Assembly: GCA_947179485.1 (NCBI GenBank)
Contig: OX359250.1
Span: forward strand, 44,985,450-45,049,449
From: Allacma fusca
Taxonomy: Eukaryota > Arthropoda > Collembola > Symphypleona > Sminthuridae
Direction of reading: 5' to 3'
Length of the DNA stretch: 64,000 nucleotides
The position numbers were made by a program, and so were the translations under genes. Shown here piece by piece: positions 21,851-31,170 of the stretch. Position 1 is the first letter of the stretch, and each line of letters starts with the position of its first letter. The notes under the pieces were generated by a model. The model saw nothing but the letters and a program-made list of their open reading frames with translations, was not told where the DNA came from and did no database searches.

Positions 21851-23426
21851 CTTAAAGGATTTCAAGGAAGGACGGAATGTTTCTTCGCCACCCTATTTGG
21901 ACCACTCTTTCGCCCACATTTCCTTTGCTCATTTTCTGCTATGTGTTGTATCAGTTGGAGTAAGTCTTATGGTTTTCGTGTCCGCCTGGTGGTGCAAGAA
22001 GCCTATTTCCCCTGGGTTATTATTAAATATGTCTCTCGTTTTAGCTAACCTCTTGATGGGAATTTTGGTAATGGCTGAATTATTATTGGATGATGCCATA
22101 CCTGGTTTATTTCAAAATAGCGGAAATTATTTCTGTTTTGCTGTGAATTTACGTATCATGTGTCAGGGCTGTACTTTAATTTCGGCACTTCATTTTCCTG
22201 CCATACAAATCAATGCCTGGATGACCCTAGCAAAAAGAAATTACAGGAGTGTTATGACTCGTGGAACAGTTCAAAAACTGGTTTGCATGATTTGGGTTGC
22301 TGTAATTATTGAAATATTTTCTTATTTCTTCGCATCTGGAATTTTCACTGCACGTGTTGAGGAGTGTATGGGCCTTGTTATTTTGAAAAGATTGTTCTGG
22401 AAAATTATTTATTTTTTCTGCTGCTTCAGTTCCTTCATAGCAACACTTGTGTTTTTTTTCCAACTGCAAAAACTTGTGAGGAGTCGTACAAGGACTACTG
22501 CCTGCTATCAGGTACACAATCATTTTTTTCATGGTGACGATATTAAAAGAGCCGAGAAAATATTCACTCCTATAGTTGTACACGTACCCTTGATATTTTT
22601 TGGGGCAATTTCTGGTTACATTACTGGGGAGCCGGTTTTTCCATTTGACCCTAGATAGATTAGATATCATTGGGACCGGCAGTTCACAGTCCCACAGAAT
22701 TCGGAACCCTGGCTGCAGTTACCAGGATTTAAAACATAGATAAGATGAAGTTAAAAAAATATTAGACAAATTAATATTTTTACGTTTAGATACGATAGGC
22801 GGTTCCTAATGTTAAAGTATAGTTTATGTGGGTCCTTGAACAGTTCTAGGGTCACTATTTTGTACCCCAAAAAGGTACTAGTTCTAATGGCATTCAACTT
22901 TCTTCGATTCGGGGGCTCCTATATAAAGAGCGCATTGTAAATAAATATGAATTGTGCTATTATATTTGTATGTTGACTCTTTGTATGACACTTGCAGGGC
23001 TCTGGTACTCCAACTAGACGAATGGACAGCGACCTAAAGTTTACTTGTGGTTTATTGCTTCTAACATTTGTAATTGGGATTCTACCAGAATCCATTTGGA
23101 ATTTGCTTATTTGCGAGAATTGCTTGTTTCAGCATTCTCAGGTGAGAAAGTTTATCATTAACAATAATATTATTTGTATCCTTAATTTGATACAGATTTA
23201 ATTTGATTTAATCAACCGGTTCTAATATTTTATTCACCAGATTCCAGATGGCGTGCAAAAAATTTCTCATTTAATTTTTCGAACAATCCTGATATTGATG
23301 ACGTTGGCAATTCCTGTTATATTTGTTGTGCAAGTATCCGATGTTGCGGTGGGTTTTCAAGTATTTTTAAATTGCAACACAACTTTGCAATATTTTTGTA
23401 CCTTATTACGATTCACAGTATTTTGA
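21822..23426 (+). CDS. divergent rhodopsin-like (class A) GPCR, intact copy
   Basis: Three exons, all joined in phase 0: 21822-22511 (CAG|GTACAC), 22998-23141 (TTGCAG| ... CAG|GTGAGA) and 23241-23426 (CACCAG| to TGA), giving 339 codons. The start ATG has a good context (GACATGG). Predicted membrane helices lie near residues 36-58, 66-88, 106-130, 150-172, 193-213, 244-268 and 289-311. Class A landmarks are the TM2 phrase NMSLVLANLLMG, YRSVMT before TM4 with W158, and prolines P260 in TM6 and P303 in TM7. The usual switch residues are replaced: TM2 Asp is N76, the DRY position reads NAW (131-133) or, by another alignment, KRN (138-140), the TM6 Trp is I258, and NPxxY is IPVIF (302-306). The N-terminus has one glycosylation site (NVS) and no signal peptide. 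The ligand is unknown. A plasma-membrane receptor is inferred from the family. Confidence 0.75.
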
Positions 23427-23631
23427 GACGCCAGAGTGATTACTACTTTCAAGCCAGCAATCGGTGTGCACGTATTTTGTACTTTTTATTTGTATTTTAC
23501 TAAATGTCCCAGTACACACGATTTCAGACCAATTTCACAAATTTTCACAATCACTCCTGTTAAACTTTCTAGGAGCAAGGGTAGGGTTTCCCGAGTCTCG
23601 CCTAAATTTCTCAAGGATATTTTAAATTTTT

Positions 23632-23815
23632 TAAGTTAAAGAAAGGCCTCAAAGTTAAGTTAAACTTGAGTGTAGTTTGAATCGTGAGTTTGCACTTGAT
23701 GGTACATTAAAACTGAAATTAGAACTCAAATTCTATTTGAAACCCAAGTTTGAACTCAAGTGTAACCTGAAACATGACAGTGAACTCGGAGTCAAACTTG
23801 AAATTTTTGAAATTT
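23632..23815. repeat. AACTTGAGT / AACTCAAGT motif block (also 38582-38765, 53532-53715)
   Basis: Short words of the form AACTTGA, AACTCAA and AAGTTTGAACTCAAG recur in both orientations just downstream of the GPCR. The block resembles a hAT subterminal region, but I saw no TIR or TSD. Confidence 0.4.
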
Positions 23816-25707
23816 ACTTTATCAAAACTATGATGGAAGTAATAACATTTTAATATGTAATTCGCTACAACAGGCTGGTCTTAAACAGATGACATGTGGT
23901 TTCCTACCTGCTTCATGCAGATCATGTACATCAAAAAGTCATCCTTTAATTACTATTTGAATGTGAAGATTCATTTGGAGATTCAGCGCGTGGAATTTGA
24001 AGAAAATCAACGGAAGATTATAAACCAAATAGTTTCATCCTAAACAATAACTTCAACCCGTCATGCGCTGTTTGATGTATTCACTTGTGTATGTTATATA
24101 TTTTGATCAACATTTAAACTTTAAACTCGGATTAAATTGTAAACTTGTTATCAAAATTTACAAAAATATTCTGATACGGGAAGCACCAGTCCAGGTGTAA
24201 TTTAGCAGATGAAAGTATCAGGTGTCGGATTATCGTAAACCCCCCTGCAAATACATATTTTTTGAATTTCTCCTGCGGGAAATGTTAAAGCGCCCTCTCT
24301 TACTCGAGTAGAGTAGTGTAAGAGTAGGTAAACGACAAAGGAAGCAAAATGTTTTTGCAAAGCCCATGGGTGTTGATTTTCCTAAGAATGAAGTTGAAAG
24401 TCTTTTTTATCAAAAAGCGGCTTTTCCCTGGCAACCCGCATATATACAATAGCAAATTCAAAACATCGTTTGGAATGAAAGCTTCGGTGGGTAACAGTGG
24501 AAAACTGGAGTACGAATGGGTGAACCATGTTGCTCTATGGATTAGGAATGCCACCATTAGGTTTCTTGTAATCATCCTGTATTTTAGGAGGCATGCCTGT
24601 GCATAAAAAACGCTTAATATTTAGTTGCTAAAATTCATTAATAAACTTCCTTCACGATTTTGGCTCATGTTATCTCGCATTAGAATTACTTATTCTGTTC
24701 ACATTAAATACAAAATAATAAGCAATAAAATTGAGTTTATTACAACTCTAGGTATTGTACACATTGTGTTCATTGTAATCAAATACTTTTAAGAAATGAG
24801 TTTATGTCATGTGAAATTTAATATCCTGAAATTTAAAACATGTTTAACAATGTTCCTTCGTCTTACTCAGAGCAGTCATTGTAACAAAATCAATTTTTTT
24901 ACCGTTCAGAAAAAACTGGGAAAAGATGCAAAACAGGTATTTTAAGCAAAAATACTGTTAATAAGCGAGTTTCTGAAACGTATTACACTAAATATTCTAT
25001 ATGGTGCTTTCCTCTTAGATATAATTCCCTCTTATTGGTCAAATTGAATGTGCTAACATTAATGACAGAGTTGTTCATGATTTGGGAACTACTATAAAGA
25101 CAATTTGATGTATTTACAACATCGTTTTGAAAGATTATCTTAATAAGCCCCAACACGTGTGGTGTAGTATTGTTGGTTTAATATTGATAATGGTTTGTAT
25201 TTGCTGTGGAATTTCAAGGTTGACAGTTGTACTATTTGTGGCTATAACGATGGTTGGCATTACACTGGGATCTCCTCCAACACCAGGGCCACCTATTGAC
25301 GGAGTAATACAATGCTTTTAAGAGTAGCTATAACGAAAGTATATATTATTTATTTACAACAATGTCATCATGCCTAAAATAAAATTGTTTGATTTAAGGG
25401 ACCATGCAAACCTCCAAGTCAGTTTTGCGTTACCCACTTTGAATGTTGCAGCAGAGTTTGTGACAAAGGTACTCTACACTGCGTGAACTGGTGAAGGAAT
25501 TGCAGTACCAATATCGTGACGTATCTTACTTCCAATTCTAACGGAATTTGAATAGCCATACAATTTAAAAATTTGCGAATAAATAGGTGAATCTCTAGTT
25601 GACAAGGAATTATAAAAATTAAAAACACGGGATAATAAAAGTAAAGCTGGGCATATACTAACAATTTGTTTATTTTGCACATACGTCTGTTTTCCAAAAA
25701 AGTCTTG
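23816..25707. other. spacer between GPCR and hAT elements (also 38766-40657, 53716-55607)
   Basis: AT-rich sequence. A 64-codon frame at 25127-25321 has two hydrophobic segments (GLILIMVCICCG and VVLFVAITMVGI) and ends IDGVIQCF, but has no ATG. It could be a terminal exon of an unseen gene or chance. Frames at 24300-24606 on both strands are not recognised. Confidence 0.35.
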
Positions 25708-25715
25708 TTTGCAAG

Positions 25716-26226
25716 TAGTGGTCGGACCAGTTCAGTTCAAAACTAAAAATTTCAGTTCAGTTTGGTTCATACAAATTTTAGTTCAGTTCGATACAAAAAC
25801 TAAACTGAATGGTTCGGTTCCAGCGTAAAACCGAACTGAACTTAATAGCTTGAACTGATTGTTCCGCATGCACAATAAAGCCTGTTTCTGTCGTTCTGTA
25901 TGACGCACTTCTCATCTCTGACTGCTACTTTTTAAGAAATATCTACGCAAAATGTGATTGCATTTGCAGTGCTAGAACAGTACTTGATGGAACATATTTA
26001 AAATCGGATTAAAGTGGGATACAAAGAACTGTATACCCCTTATTTAAAAAGTCTCTCTATATGTAGACATATTCAGTTCAGTTCAGTTCGGTTTCAGTTC
26101 ATAGAGAGAACTCAACTGAACTGAACCGAAGAACAGCTAACTGAATTGAAATTTTTCGATTCAGTTCACTTTGTGAACCAAACTAAACTGAATTTTACGA
26201 AGAAAACTGGACTAGTGCGACCACTA
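25716..26226. mobile_element. 511-bp hAT-type MITE with AGTTCAGTTC motifs (unit 1)
   Basis: The ends TAGTGGTCGGACCAGTTCAG and (complement of right end) TAGTGGTCGCACTAGTCCAG are inverted repeats. The 8-bp target duplication TTTGCAAG lies at 25708-25715 and 26227-26234. Both subterminal zones are saturated with AGTTCAGTTC and its complement GAACTGAACT. No coding capacity. The exact TSD and TIR mark it as hAT type. Confidence 0.95.
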
Positions 26227-26313
26227 TTTGCAAGTCAAGGTATGCACGCTGTTTTTAAGTAGCACTTTGAACCCAAAACAAAAACTTCAATCAAACGGCA
26301 TTTGTGTTGCAAT

Positions 26314-27293
26314 CAGGGTTGCTGATTTTTTTCAAAAAAATCAGATTTATTTGATTTCAATCGGATTTTTTTGATTTAAATCAATATTTTATGATTTAAA
26401 TTCAAAATTTTATCGTACGATAGAATTTTCATACAAATATTTGGATTTTAATTTTCCTAATAATATTGTACACTGTTGACACCAATGAAACTTGAACAAT
26501 TAATAGAATGTATTGAGAGAAATTTTCAAAGGCAAGCCAACTACCTAATATGAAATAAAAAGCTGGTTTTTGAAGTCAAACGCTGTGTTGGACAGATACC
26601 GACTGTCTCATTTGGATTTTTATTGATTCATGTATACACGATACACATTATATAAAATATATATGTATACAGTGTTTCGGGACGGGATGGTAGAATATGT
26701 TGGGACAAAAAAATTATATCCAAATTGGGAATATACCGTTTAAACAAGTGTGAATATCTCTACAAAAGTATAACATTTAAAAAATGCAAAATTCACACAG
26801 TCAAACCTTGCCACTTTAAACGGTACTCTTTTAGAAAGATGGGATATTGGGATGTTTTTGTAGTTTCTGTTACGGACGAGACAATTTCGGGATATAAATA
26901 TTGTCCCCGAGTTATTTTGGGACGGCATTGGAATAATAATTTTTGTCAATGGATTTTGAAACGAGACGGAATCTTCTGTGTGACATAACAATTATCCCCA
27001 GCAGAAGCTCCAGTATTATACAATACTTCAAAACTCACTCATATCCAAATTGTATGGGACTTTGACAGCTTGACATATAATCAATATGTCAGCATACCCA
27101 AATAATCCTGAAAATTATCAAAATCCTAAATGGTCTCATGCCAAAAATTTGTATAAACACAAAAATGGACGTTTTACAACGTTTGGAGAAGTAAAATTAT
27201 ATTTTATCTAACCGCAAAAGTTGAAAAGTCAATTTTGATTTAAATCAATGATTTATTTGAAAAAAATCAAGTGATTTAAATCAATCCACCCTG
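26314..27293. mobile_element. 980-bp hAT-type element with GATTTAAATC motifs (unit 1)
   Basis: The left end CAGGGTTGCTGATTTTTTTC and the complement of the right end CAGGGTGGATTGATTTAAAT are terminal repeats of the CAGGG hAT type. The 8-bp target duplication GTTGCAAT lies at 26306-26313 and 27294-27301. GATTTAAATC and TTGATTT words fill both subterminal zones. A short plus-strand open frame in the core (26725-26988, 87 codons) is not a transposase, so the element is non-autonomous. Confidence 0.95.
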
Positions 27294-27899
27294 GTTGCAA
27301 TACGTATGAAAAATTATTTGACAACAAGGCAATTCGACAGGCGAGATACCAAATAAAAAATTAATGTGGTTAACCAAGGCAAAAAGAAACGGGTCAAACA
27401 CATTGCAACGTCTTCTAAGAGCCTTTGTAATTTGATATCCGAAGGCTGCAGCAGTCTTTTCATAACGACGTTACGCATCTAACGAAATTAATTGAATGTA
27501 CTGCTGTTAGGAATTCTTCTACATTTGGAGCAACATTCATATTGCAGCATCTCTCTTTGATGAGAACAATAATTCTGGAATTTTTGTTACAAGTATTTGT
27601 AATATATATTACACATTCAATTATTTCCCCTATGGTGTTTTCGAAAATGTATGAAATATAGTGACACTATTAAATTTTTTCGGAAAACGAAGTTCTGCTG
27701 CAGCCACCATACATTTATCTACATCCAACGTTTGAAGAAGAACTAGTTTTTACAGGAAAATAACACACATATACATATGTATACATTTATTATTGTATAC
27801 ATAGTTTGTTCAAAATACACTCCTTATAAGGAATTTCCTCCTTAAATTCAAATTGTTTGGCATCGTTAATTGTCAGCATATGTTTAATAATTTGGCATG

Positions 27900-28090
27900 C
27901 CTCTTTTAGCGGTGCAGCTACAAAGTGTGTATATTACAGATAGCATCCACCATATTTTCTAACCCCAGTGAGGCTGAATGGGAACGAGCTTTTCGGAGCA
28001 ATACTCATTTTTTAGTCAAATAGTATTACGGAGATCCATGTCAAATAATCGGGAAATATCGTGTACTAGTCTTAAATGAATACATACAAA
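27900..28090 (+). pseudogene. decayed hAT transposase C-terminus (also 42850-43040, 57800-57990)
   Basis: One plus-strand frame reads ILQIASTIFSNPSEAEWERAFRS before a stop at 28021-28023. This resembles the hAT dimerisation block, in which a Pro/Ser/Ala stretch is followed by a Glu-Arg-[VA]-Phe-Ser core. Flanking frames are broken by several stops. It is too short to assign to either nearby MITE family. Confidence 0.35.
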
Positions 28091-28619
28091 CAATTCAGAG
28101 AATTCCACCTGGTTGCAAGCAGTTAGTATTCCCTTAAACCCCGAAAGAACGAAACTTACGAAAACTCATCGGAATCACAAGTTTAGTTATTCAGCTACGA
28201 AGTTACATGTAATTATTATGCTTATTGCATTAATCTTTGTGTAGGTATAATTACCGCGTACTAATTTTTTGGGGTTCATTTTGCCTCGCCGGACAATACC
28301 TTTAACCTGATTCTTACACATGGATTTCCAGATAAATAATTACATAAACTGTGTGGAACAGCTCATGTTTTCAATGATTTAGATAGCAAATTTGAGATAA
28401 TACCTGATGTTTCTAAACTTGCCGAGAAAAACCAAATCAGTTTATATGTATATTTATACCAGTAATTAAAAATCCAAGTCATTATTTGTCAGTCTTTGGA
28501 CAGATCCGAAATCAATTCTTTTACTTAGTGTGGCACTAGCAACGAGTGGCCGGCAGTGGTTGTAATACTGTTAATCACCCCGGAATACCATTTTTTAATA
28601 TCCCTCCTGAATCTTGTGC
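28091..28619. other. AT-rich spacer (also 43041-43569, 57991-58519)
   Basis: Nothing recognised. The GC-richer patch near 28530-28640, with AGTGTGGCACTAGC and CCGGCAGTGG, may be the edge of the element whose motifs follow. Confidence 0.3.
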
Positions 28620-28897
28620 AGAGCTGCGCTCAAGTTCAAGTAGACCATGAGTATTTCAAGTCATGGTCAAGTTCGGGTCATGGTCAAGTAAAATATAATG
28701 GATACTTGAACATTCAAGGCATGGTCAAGTTATTTATTCTACTTGACCCTGAGATTTGAAATCAAGTAGTTATCATGGTCAAGACAAAAAATTCTACTTG
28801 AGAGTCAAGTCATGTTCATGGTCAAGTAAAAATGTATAAATCCTTGACCATGAACCATAAGTATTTCAAGTACTTATTCAAGTAACGAAACGTTACG
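28620..28897. repeat. TCAAGT / GGTCAAG motif block, likely hAT-type MITE core (also 43570-43847, 58520-58797)
   Basis: The words TCAAGT, ACTTGA and CATGGTCAAG recur more than a dozen times in both orientations (for example TCATGGTCAAGTTCGGGTCA and TACTTGACC). This matches the subterminal style of the two proven hAT elements nearby. Candidate ends GTGTGGCACTAG (28530s) and GTTGTGGCACTA (28910s) are partly mirrored, but I found no matching 8-bp duplication. Confidence 0.5.
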
Positions 28898-29483
28898 CAT
28901 ATCGAAGTTGTGGCACTATATATTTCAATAGGTTTTTTTTCATAATGTTATCGTTACTCCGAGACTCCGTATCCATACATGTTCTTCTAAACTACATATT
29001 TTTGGGTTACGATTCAATATCTCTAGATATTGGAAAGCCACAGCTGTAATAGTGAACGAAAGAAAACGAATATAAAAACTTTGGAGCAGCACCTATGAAA
29101 GCAACAGTGTTCAATGTTCGATTGTTGTATAAAATAAACGCGTTGTTAATCAATCAAGTTACTTAAATCCAAGTACTCTTTTCATTCTAAACAATTTAAC
29201 ATCTGTAAAACGTTAAACACTACCACATAAGCCAGTTTGTTTCATTAACAGGGTGGACGCTGAACTGTAGATATTTTCAGTGAAGCACAACCCAAACTTG
29301 AATGTTAGCGTAAGTAATTATTATTAACAGGAAAATTCAATGGGAAATGATTTACTTACTTCTAAAAGACTGTTTACCTTACAATTAGCACAGACTATTC
29401 GTAGTTTCTCGTGATTGAAGGTTGGCTAAAACTAAAACACAAGACATTAAAATATCCAACTGAAGCAGCAACTCATATATATA
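28898..29483. other. AT-rich spacer (also 43848-44433, 58798-59383)
   Basis: No gene, repeat or structured element recognised. Confidence 0.35.
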
Positions 29484-30227
29484 AGGACTTTATTGTCACT
29501 GCTTTCCATTGAAAGTAGCCATTACTGACTCAGTATACTATTTGACAAGGTATTCATTATTAATATAATATTGAAATGTTTACAGATAAAATAATTAAAC
29601 ATTATTATATAAATGATTATGGCATATTAATGCACCATTTTTTAAAACTATTGTAACAATATCATTAATAACTGATACAGGGATTTTAAATCTATTTATA
29701 AAATTCATGAAAAATTTTGATATTGTCCCTCTAGCACCAATGTAAAGAACAATGGTTTCAATATCTTTAACATCAAAATTAGATTTAAAGTAAGGAATAC
29801 ATGGATCATAAATCGATTTCTTCTGTTGATTCACATGATCTGCTTGGTTAATATGATCTTCCATTCTGATAGTAGGGTCAATAATAAACGCTGTTTTAGA
29901 TCTCATGTCAACTGCAAATATATCTACCCTTCTACTTCTTCCATCTGAGTCTTCACAAAATACTTCTTCTTCAACCTTGAAACCTCCTTCTCTCAACTTT
30001 GTTGCCAACAGGGTTCTGATAGTATGATGACGTGTGTTTCGAAGTAGTTCTCCTCTGGAACATTTGCCAAGGATGTGACCTAAGGTTTCATACTCGTTGC
30101 AATAACGGCAACGGTTATTTCCTTGACTAAATCCAGGATTGGAACGCACTGGTAAAACATTAGCAGTCATTTTAATTGCATTTGTCCATTCTGAGGTAGA
30201 CAAGCCACGTTTATTCGTTAGCCATTT
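29484..30227 (-). pseudogene. R2-like non-LTR retrotransposon: zinc knuckle plus restriction-like endonuclease, 5'-truncated (unit 1)
   Basis: The minus strand is open from about 30227 to a stop at 29595, followed by a 3' UTR ending in CAGTGACAATAAAGTCCTT near 29484. From the ATG at 30203 there are 202 codons. They hold a zinc knuckle Cys-X2-Cys-X7-His-X4-Cys (C32, C35, H43, C48; RCRYCNEYETLGHILGKC), then the endonuclease core with D94 in RRVDIFAVD and D109 in AFIIDPTIRME, spaced as in the PD-X(n)-D fold, then SIYDPCIPYFKSNF and LYIGARGTISKFF. In R2-type elements this region lies C-terminal to the reverse transcriptase, which is missing here. The 5' edge abuts an ATTT microsatellite at 30224-30244. 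It is not an autonomous element. The clade (R2, NeSL or relative) cannot be set without the RT. Confidence 0.85.
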
Positions 30228-30244
30228 ATTTATTTATTTATTTA
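30224..30244. repeat. ATTT microsatellite (also 45174-45194, 60124-60144)
   Basis: About five ATTT units mark the 5' truncation edge of the R2-like fragment. Confidence 0.8.
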
Positions 30245-30357
30245 GAAGCTTGACAATTGTGAATAATATTGTTATTTGCTAAGTTTTAACCATAAATGGT
30301 GTACTTGGTGTATTTTAAGTGTGAATACTATTTTTCTATTTCTATTTTTTTAAAAAC

Positions 30358-30600
30358 TTACGTATCCAAATACTCGGGTACAGTTGTCACGGGTACGAGT
30401 AAATGACCCCATTATACCCGTACCCGGTGGGTATATACCCATTTTGAAATCCTTGTATCCATACCCATACCCGTATCCGTACCCAAAATTTGGAGCCAAC
30501 CAAAGTGTACCCTGGTAGATCCCGGAATTGTTCGGGTACAAAAAATCGGTACCCGGGTAGTACCCATACCCGTACTCGTACCCGTTTATTCACTGCCCTG
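30358..30600. repeat. GGGTAC / GTACCC motif block, likely hAT-type MITE end (also 45308-45550, 60258-60500)
   Basis: TACCCGTACCC and GGGTAC words are dense in both orientations. The right edge CACTGCCCTG at 30591-30600 reads on the minus strand as CAGGGCAGTG, a good hAT-type terminus, but no left terminus or TSD was found. The open frames here (GYGYGYGYGY) are products of the repeat. Confidence 0.5.
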
Positions 30601-30844
30601 CAGGAAGGTTCTCAAAGGTCTTAAAAATTCCTGCTTAAATAAGGTTAACGATTTTCAAAATCCCAATTGGCAAAACTAATTTCCTTACAAGACATCAAAT
30701 CCCTGCCAAATAAGTTCAGCAATTTTAAAAATCCCTGCCAATAAAGGTCAACGAATTTAACAATCAGGTTCGGTAAAAATAAACCTTCCCAGTGAGGATT
30801 TTCTTGCAGGAAATAGTTTTTCCCTGTAGCTCCTGAGAGAGAAA
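30601..30844. repeat. AAATCCCTGCCAA motif block before the unit junction (also 45551-45794, 60501-60744)
   Basis: Variants of AAATCCCTGCCAA, GGTTAACGATTTT and GGTCAACGAATTT recur. This block directly abuts the R2-like 3' end that spans each junction. Its origin is unclear. Confidence 0.4.
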
Positions 30845-31170
30845 GACTTTATTGACACTGCTTCTCAATAGAAGTAGCCCTTATGGACTCAGTATACTAT
30901 TAACAATTTTCAATTAAGTAACTAATTAGTATAATTTATGACTTATAAAGATGATTATTACAAATTAATGCACCGTTCTTAAGAACTAAAGATACTATTT
31001 CTTCAATAACTTTCATTGGTATCCTAAATCGTTTTAGGAATGATACAAAAAAATTTGAAATTGTTCCTCCTGCCCCAATGTACAGTCCAATTGTTTCCAC
31101 TTCCTTTAGATTGAATTTTGATTGAAAGTAGGGGATGCATGGATCATAAATTGATTTCTTTTCTTGATTC
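30845..31170 (-). pseudogene. R2-like retrotransposon 3' fragment spanning the unit 1/2 junction
   Basis: This is the same fragment as at 15908-16182 but with its 3' end intact. The coding part is 30936-31170 and the 3' UTR reaches about 30845, ending (minus strand) in CAGTGTCAATAAAGTCTTTC. That end matches the 3' end of the second element near 29484 (CAGTGACAATAAAGTCCTT). The tandem junction (near 30889-30896) lies inside this 3' UTR. Confidence 0.82.

Larger units (their letters stand above)
15907..30894 (+). repeat. 15-kb tandem unit 1
   Basis: This is the first copy of a directly repeated segment, about 14,988 bp. The order inside is: R2-like 3' fragment (minus), AT-rich spacer, GPCR exon relic (minus), intact GPCR gene (plus), two hAT elements, hAT transposase remnant, motif-rich blocks, R2-like fragment (minus) and GTACCC block. 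It differs from units 2 and 3 by a 19-bp local duplication near 17940, a 22-bp insertion near 19908, one fewer T in the GPCR poly-T run, a 2-bp deletion near 22821 and scattered SNPs. Confidence 0.96.

Noticed and set aside
22227..22670. 147-codon minus-strand frame opposite the GPCR
   Set aside because: It is the shadow of exon 1 and its intron. The plus-strand gene explains the region with proper splice sites.
26725..26988. 87-codon frame inside the GATTTAAATC hAT element
   Set aside because: No similarity to a hAT transposase that I can see, and the minus strand is equally open. It is likely chance in the element core.
30350..30593. Gly-Tyr repeat peptides on the minus strand
   Set aside because: They are products of the GGGTAC/GTACCC motif block, broken on both sides.
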